This document shows, one piece after another, positions 59,940 through 64,000 of a DNA stretch of 64,000 nt. The notes beneath the pieces are model-generated. The model was not told where the DNA came from. It ran no database searches and saw only the letters and a list, made by a program, of their open reading frames with translations. Origin of the DNA: Gnetum montanum (lineage: Eukaryota; Streptophyta; Gnetopsida; Gnetales; Gnetaceae). Location: contig MNCI01004872.1 of the NCBI GenBank assembly GCA_015680685.1, positions 607,853 through 671,852 of the forward strand, in the 5' to 3' direction. A program made the position numbers and the translations under genes. Within the stretch, counting starts at the first letter, position 1; every line of letters starts with the position of its first letter.

Positions 59940-60430
59940 GCCCCAGATGTAGACATTTCAAAAGTGTGAAATCCACATGTTCCCAGATTGAATAAAAAAC
60001 CTTTCAGTCTATTCCACTACATCCTGCTAGAAAGGTAGCAACCCAGACTTGGGCACCTACCTGCTTGTAGTCCACAACACCGACCTAAGAAAGAAGGCCT
60101 CTATGTCCTGGAGGCCTCTCCTCATGGGCAAAACCACCTACCTACCAACTTGCACCCCAAGAACATGAGCGATAGCCTCCTTGGTGAGGTCGATCCTCAT
60201 TCCATGGAAGGTCATGGCATCCATACACTAGTTGTTCAAGAAGGCCCCATCCTACAAATCTAGATCCCCCACCAACATCGGGAGGAAATTAGCCTAGCCC
60301 ACACATGTAACGAGGCCCCACAACTCCGTCATCCCCTGAAATCTAGCGCAAGAGGACTTGTAGGTTGGCATCGCTCCCATACTGACAGCAGCTTCCTACC
60401 ACAACCTCACACATACTGACAGCAGCTTCC
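59940..60430 (-). pseudogene. LINE E extension domain
   Basis: Minus strand MGAMPTYKSSCARFQGMTEL, MLVGDLDL, MTFHGMRIDLTKEAIAHVLG, VVLPMRRGLQDIEAFFLRSV and ERFFIQSGNM. It lies directly after zf-RVT, as in LINE C and F, which shows that the domain belongs to the element. A short duplication, TACTGACAGCAGCTTCCTAC, occurs at 60378 and 60414. Confidence 0.7.
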
Positions 60431-60440
60431 TACCACAACC

Positions 60441-60761
60441 TCACAGCAGTGCAACCACTTGTGCAGGTTGTGGTAAGGATAAATTTCTGAAGATTAAATT
60501 GTTGCGCGACCGCCACAAGCTCCATGGAATAGCCGTAGCTTTGGAGTTGTCATCAAGTTTAGGTGGTGGGGAGATTCTAGTTGCTTGCCAAGTGGCAGTA
60601 GCAAAGGGATAGCTATAGGCGAAGTGTCTCCACATTTCAATCTCCTGAAAACAAGTTAGACATCCCTCACCAACATTTAACCCATGTCTGGTTAGCTCAA
60701 CCCTCACTAGGAGTGCCTTATGATTTATTAACCACAGAAAAACCTTTAACTTCTTAGGCAA
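60441..60761 (-). pseudogene. LINE E zf-RVT domain
   Basis: An open frame of 106 codons: MPKKLKVFLWLINHKALLVR, CLTCFQEIEMWRHFAYSYPF (last Cys of the zinc site replaced by Tyr) and IPWSLWRSRNNLIFRNLSLP. The final block is typical of what follows zf-RVT in plant L1. Confidence 0.83.
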
Positions 60762-61149
60762 TCACCCATGCTAGAGTAGCATCCATCCCAACGTTGTCAG
60801 ATACTTATGTTGAATAATGGGGTGCGGAGGGGCATCCTTCATGCATCATCCACTGCACATGATTGCATAGCAACCTCTATATTAGTGAATCATTGTTCCC
60901 TGTTGTCCATTGTTGATACTTGTTCATAATTCATATCCATTGTGCTTCGATAGTTCCTATTTGTATCAATTGATGCATAAGCTTTTGTTGGTCCATCATG
61001 ATGATATCTTCAAAATGCATGACCCCAGTCCACCCGCCTCTTTAGGCCAAGCAACGATATCCCAACTCACCAGGTGCAAACGGTTGGGCCCTTTTCCCCC
61101 ACATTAGACAGACCAACGGACAAGTTGATCCACCTTGGCCACAATGTCC

Positions 61150-62290
61150 TTCAGGGGGGAGGCAATTGACACCTTGAATCTAACAATCGCAAATAGCATC
61201 GATGTGGCAAGCAGAATCTTGCCCTTCTTGCTTAGAAACCGAGTGGTCTAGTGTTCAGTCTGAGTTTGCAATTGTTGAACCAACTTCATCCATGCACATT
61301 TTCTGTTCCAAGCAAAAATAGGGAATCCTAAATATGAGTCATGTTCCATCCTCGAAGTGACATGCAACACCTACATAGTGTGACCCCTAATGCACCCCTC
61401 AATATTTGTAAGATATAGCATTGACTTTGCCCTATTGATTTCAAGCCTAACCTCTTGGGCCATTCTGTGCATAGCTCTATCCATTGCTAGCGCCTGTGGC
61501 ACCAAAGCCCTAGTAAAGAGAATGGTGTTGTTGGCATAATGCTCTGCCAAATAGTCCAACCCAGCAATCTACAACCCTCGAACCCCTTTTGTTTGACAAT
61601 AAGTTTGCAGAGTGTCCATGACAAGGATAAATAAATAGGGAGATAGAGGGTCCCTTGCTTGAGGCCCCTACTTGGGGAGGAAAGCCCCCAGAGCTTGCCC
61701 TCAAAATCAAACGAATAAGTAGCAGAAGACTGCAAATGAATACACAAATCAACAAAACTAGAACATGAACCTTTTTGCGTCATTACCTCCCTCAGCGCAT
61801 CCCAACTAATTGTATTGTAAGCTTTGGTGATGTTCAACTTGAAGGAAAGACCAGGAAAATGAGTAGTGCAAAGTGAGTGCAAAATTTCTTTAAAAAAAAA
61901 TCACCTAGTCTTGCAAATACCTATCTTTGACAAATCTGGCATGGTTATTGCTCACTAGTGTTGGCATGAGAGGAGCCAAGTGCCTCACCAACATCTTAGT
62001 GAACAAGTGCAGCAATGTGTTGCAAACCTTGATGGGACAAATTTGTGAAGGATTAGTGGGAGCCACAACTTTTGGTATAAGCACGATTCTAGAGCAATTG
62101 ATCTCTCGGTGAACTTGTTGCCATCTGAGCATAATGTTGAAGGCGTTCAACACATTTCTTCCCAAAACATTTGCAAACTCCCTAAAAATTTCAATAGGCC
62201 ACCCATCAGGGCTTGGACCCTTTCCAAGCTTTAGGTTGGTCATGCAATCCTCCAACTCTTTCCAAGTGAAGGGCGTAAGCAGCTGACAAT
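61150..62290 (-). pseudogene. LINE E reverse transcriptase
   Basis: Minus strand: LGKGPSPDGWPIEIFREFAN, INCSRIVLIPKVVAP, LLHLFTKMLVRHLAPLMPTL, FKLNITKAYNTISWDALREV (61845-61790), LWGLSSPSRGLKQGT and HYANNTILFTRALVPQ. The active site is YANN, so both catalytic Asp are gone. Frames of 116 and 131 codons survive. Confidence 0.86.
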
Positions 62291-62299
62291 TATCCTCCC

Positions 62300-63550
62300 A
62301 AGATCACAATGAATGGATAGGGATCGAAAGAGGAAGCCTATCCTTTCCCCCCTCTAGATATCAACTTAGTAGGCTTGAAAAGCTTGAACAATGTCTTGAG
62401 GCTGTACCACCTCTATCCCATCTTGAATAATCCGAGTAATCTTTTTGAAACTTTGTTTGCCTTAGTAGTTGCAAAGAAAAAACGGGTGGGTTGATCATTG
62501 ATCTTAAGCCAAGTATTTTTGGATTGCTGCTGCCAATAGTCTACTTCCTCCTTGTAAAGCCCTTGTAGCTTTGCTAGGATCTCCCTCTCCTCCAGAACAA
62601 GAGACTCCCCTGCCTCAAGTCTTGCTTGAATTTTCCAGCAGCTTCTTGTGTAGTAGCCCCTGGTGTGTCCTAAAGTATACTTCTCTTCCTTCCGCTTAGA
62701 CTAAATCTCCTTCTTTAGGATATTAAGACCATTTTAAAGGAAGTCACGAGGGTCCTCCTCCATAGAGTACTTGTCCTAGATCCCAGACATGATCAATCTT
62801 AACCAAGGCTTGGAGAGCCAAGTCCTCTGAAATCTGAATTGAGAAGTAAGGAGCGACTAACATCCAACCTAACAAATTAGAGGGCAGTGATCAAAGGCAC
62901 ACTGCTCTTTCCCTGTGATCCAAACCTCCTACTCTAGCATAAGTGCAGAGTTGATCCAAACCCTATCAATACTGGACATTACCCAATCCCTGCCCTGGTG
63001 TTTGTTGGTCCATGTGAACAGGCATTCCCCAACTTCCCTATCCACCAGATCATACTACTAGAGGAACAACATGAATTGCTCACTTCTCGGAGGAGTAGCA
63101 AGGTCTCCACTCATCTTTTCCTAGGCATGCAATTGTTGATTGAAATTCCCAACCAGGATCCATTGTTGCTGGTCAAGAATGATACTAGCGATCTGTCGGA
63201 GCTCTCTCAGCTATTCCTTCCAATCTTGAGTTGCATAGAAGTTTGTGAGCTAGTATCCCTCAGAAAGTAGCCGAATCAAAATACTCTCATCTGAGGAATC
63301 CAACAAGTGGAATGACAACTTGAAAAGAATGGCCAAACCTCTCACCCTTCCACAATTGCCCACTAGGTGCACTTGCCATTTGTCCTAGTGCAGGAGCTGA
63401 GATTCTTTTTGCTACAACTTTGTTTCTTGTAAACACACATCACATTGTTCTCTACACCACATCATATTGTTCTTTATGCATGATCTCCTTCAAGGTTTGT
63501 TGTTTGTAGGGGGCACCTTGACCTTTGCAATTCCATGACATGATCTTCAT
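62300..63550 (-). pseudogene. LINE E endonuclease domain
   Basis: The start at 63548-63550 reads MKIMSWNCKGQGAPYKQQTL. Later, AFDHCPLIC (about 62900) and TWLSKPWLRLIMS, then the EN-RT linker with NTWLKINDQPTRFFFATTKA. Stops and shifts are frequent in the middle third. Confidence 0.78.
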
Positions 63551-64000
63551 GGTCTACTTGTAGACCTCTTTCAATGTTAATTGTATTCCCAAATCAATTT
63601 CCAATTGCGTTTGCCTATTGCGGACCAGTGGCATTGGTAGTCTGCCGAGCTTCCCTGTGTTTGCAAAGACCTGGAACCCCCCTTTATTCTCAATAGTTGG
63701 TAGGGACACCTCCCCCATGCTGGGCTTAGTGGAACCATGCACCACCGACACCCATCCCCTAAGCGGGGGCAACTCTTCCCACTTGTAGGAGAGTCTAGAG
63801 GCATGGAGAAACCCTTCTTAGTCTATAATCCAGGAGTTGGCATCGGTGGCATCATTGAACCCTCTGCCGAGCTCATACCCTCATGTTGACCCACGGAACC
63901 CACAACTCTAGATCCACCCAAAGGCCCCATAGCCCCTTGTCACAGGCTCTACGCTCGTCTTGGGCCCGATTGCCCTTTGGTTTCCCTGCGACCTTGCCAT
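63551..64000 (-). pseudogene. LINE E ORF1, C-terminal part (cut by window edge)
   Basis: Minus-strand frames from 64000 give Pro/Gly/Ser-rich sequence and LPPLRGWVSVVHGSTKP-like text, equivalent to the linker between zinc knuckle and endonuclease in LINE C and D. The knuckle and DUF4283 would lie right of the window. Confidence 0.55.

Overview
The window looks like nuclear DNA of a seed plant, probably a gymnosperm or another plant with a very large genome. It is AT-rich, and one conserved plant gene is spread over nearly the whole 64 kb. Its introns reach about 18 kb and are packed with decayed retroelements. There is no bacterial-style gene organisation and no rRNA or tRNA gene that I can support. 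The species call is inference.

Host gene: fifteen plus-strand exons from 1270 to 58455 encode the first 636 residues of a Rab3 GTPase-activating protein catalytic subunit (RAB3GAP1 family). All splice phases agree and the summed exon length is exactly 3 x 636. The 3' exons lie beyond the right edge. The start codon follows an in-frame stop and a two-codon upstream ORF. Four large introns (4442-15094, 15199-33366, 33828-44264, 46452-58308) hold almost all the repeats.

Repeats, left to right: near-full LINE A (+, 6.5-14.0 kb); two abutting 1.6 kb repeat units (15.5-21.3 kb), each hit by a J-domain LINE retroposon, the first a textbook twin-primed 5' inversion; an LTR-like direct repeat pair (22.0-23.8 and 28.6-30.6 kb) flanking truncated LINE F (-); a solo LTR with target-site duplication (30.7-31.5 kb); LINE fragment G (-, 34 kb); an RTE-clade LINE (-, 35.3-37.2 kb); LINE C (-, 37.2-43.2 kb); a 3'UTR fragment (45.2 kb); an LTR-like block (47.8-49.2 kb); LINE D (+, 51.6-55.6 kb) cut off by another LTR (55.6-56.3 kb); small J-domain retroposons (56.8-57.6 kb); and LINE E (-, 58.9 kb to the right edge).

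Most interesting: the dominant LINE family carries more than the usual plant L1 set of DUF4283/zinc-knuckle ORF1 plus endonuclease, reverse transcriptase and zf-RVT. Downstream of zf-RVT it encodes a further module, namely a globular domain, a Glu/Gln-rich coiled coil and a DnaJ-like J domain. The J domain recurs in at least nine copies here and the HPD motif is still intact in four. I know of no LINE family described with such a tail. All copies are broken, with frameshifts and many TAG stops at former CAG codons, the pattern expected from deamination of methylated CHG cytosines.
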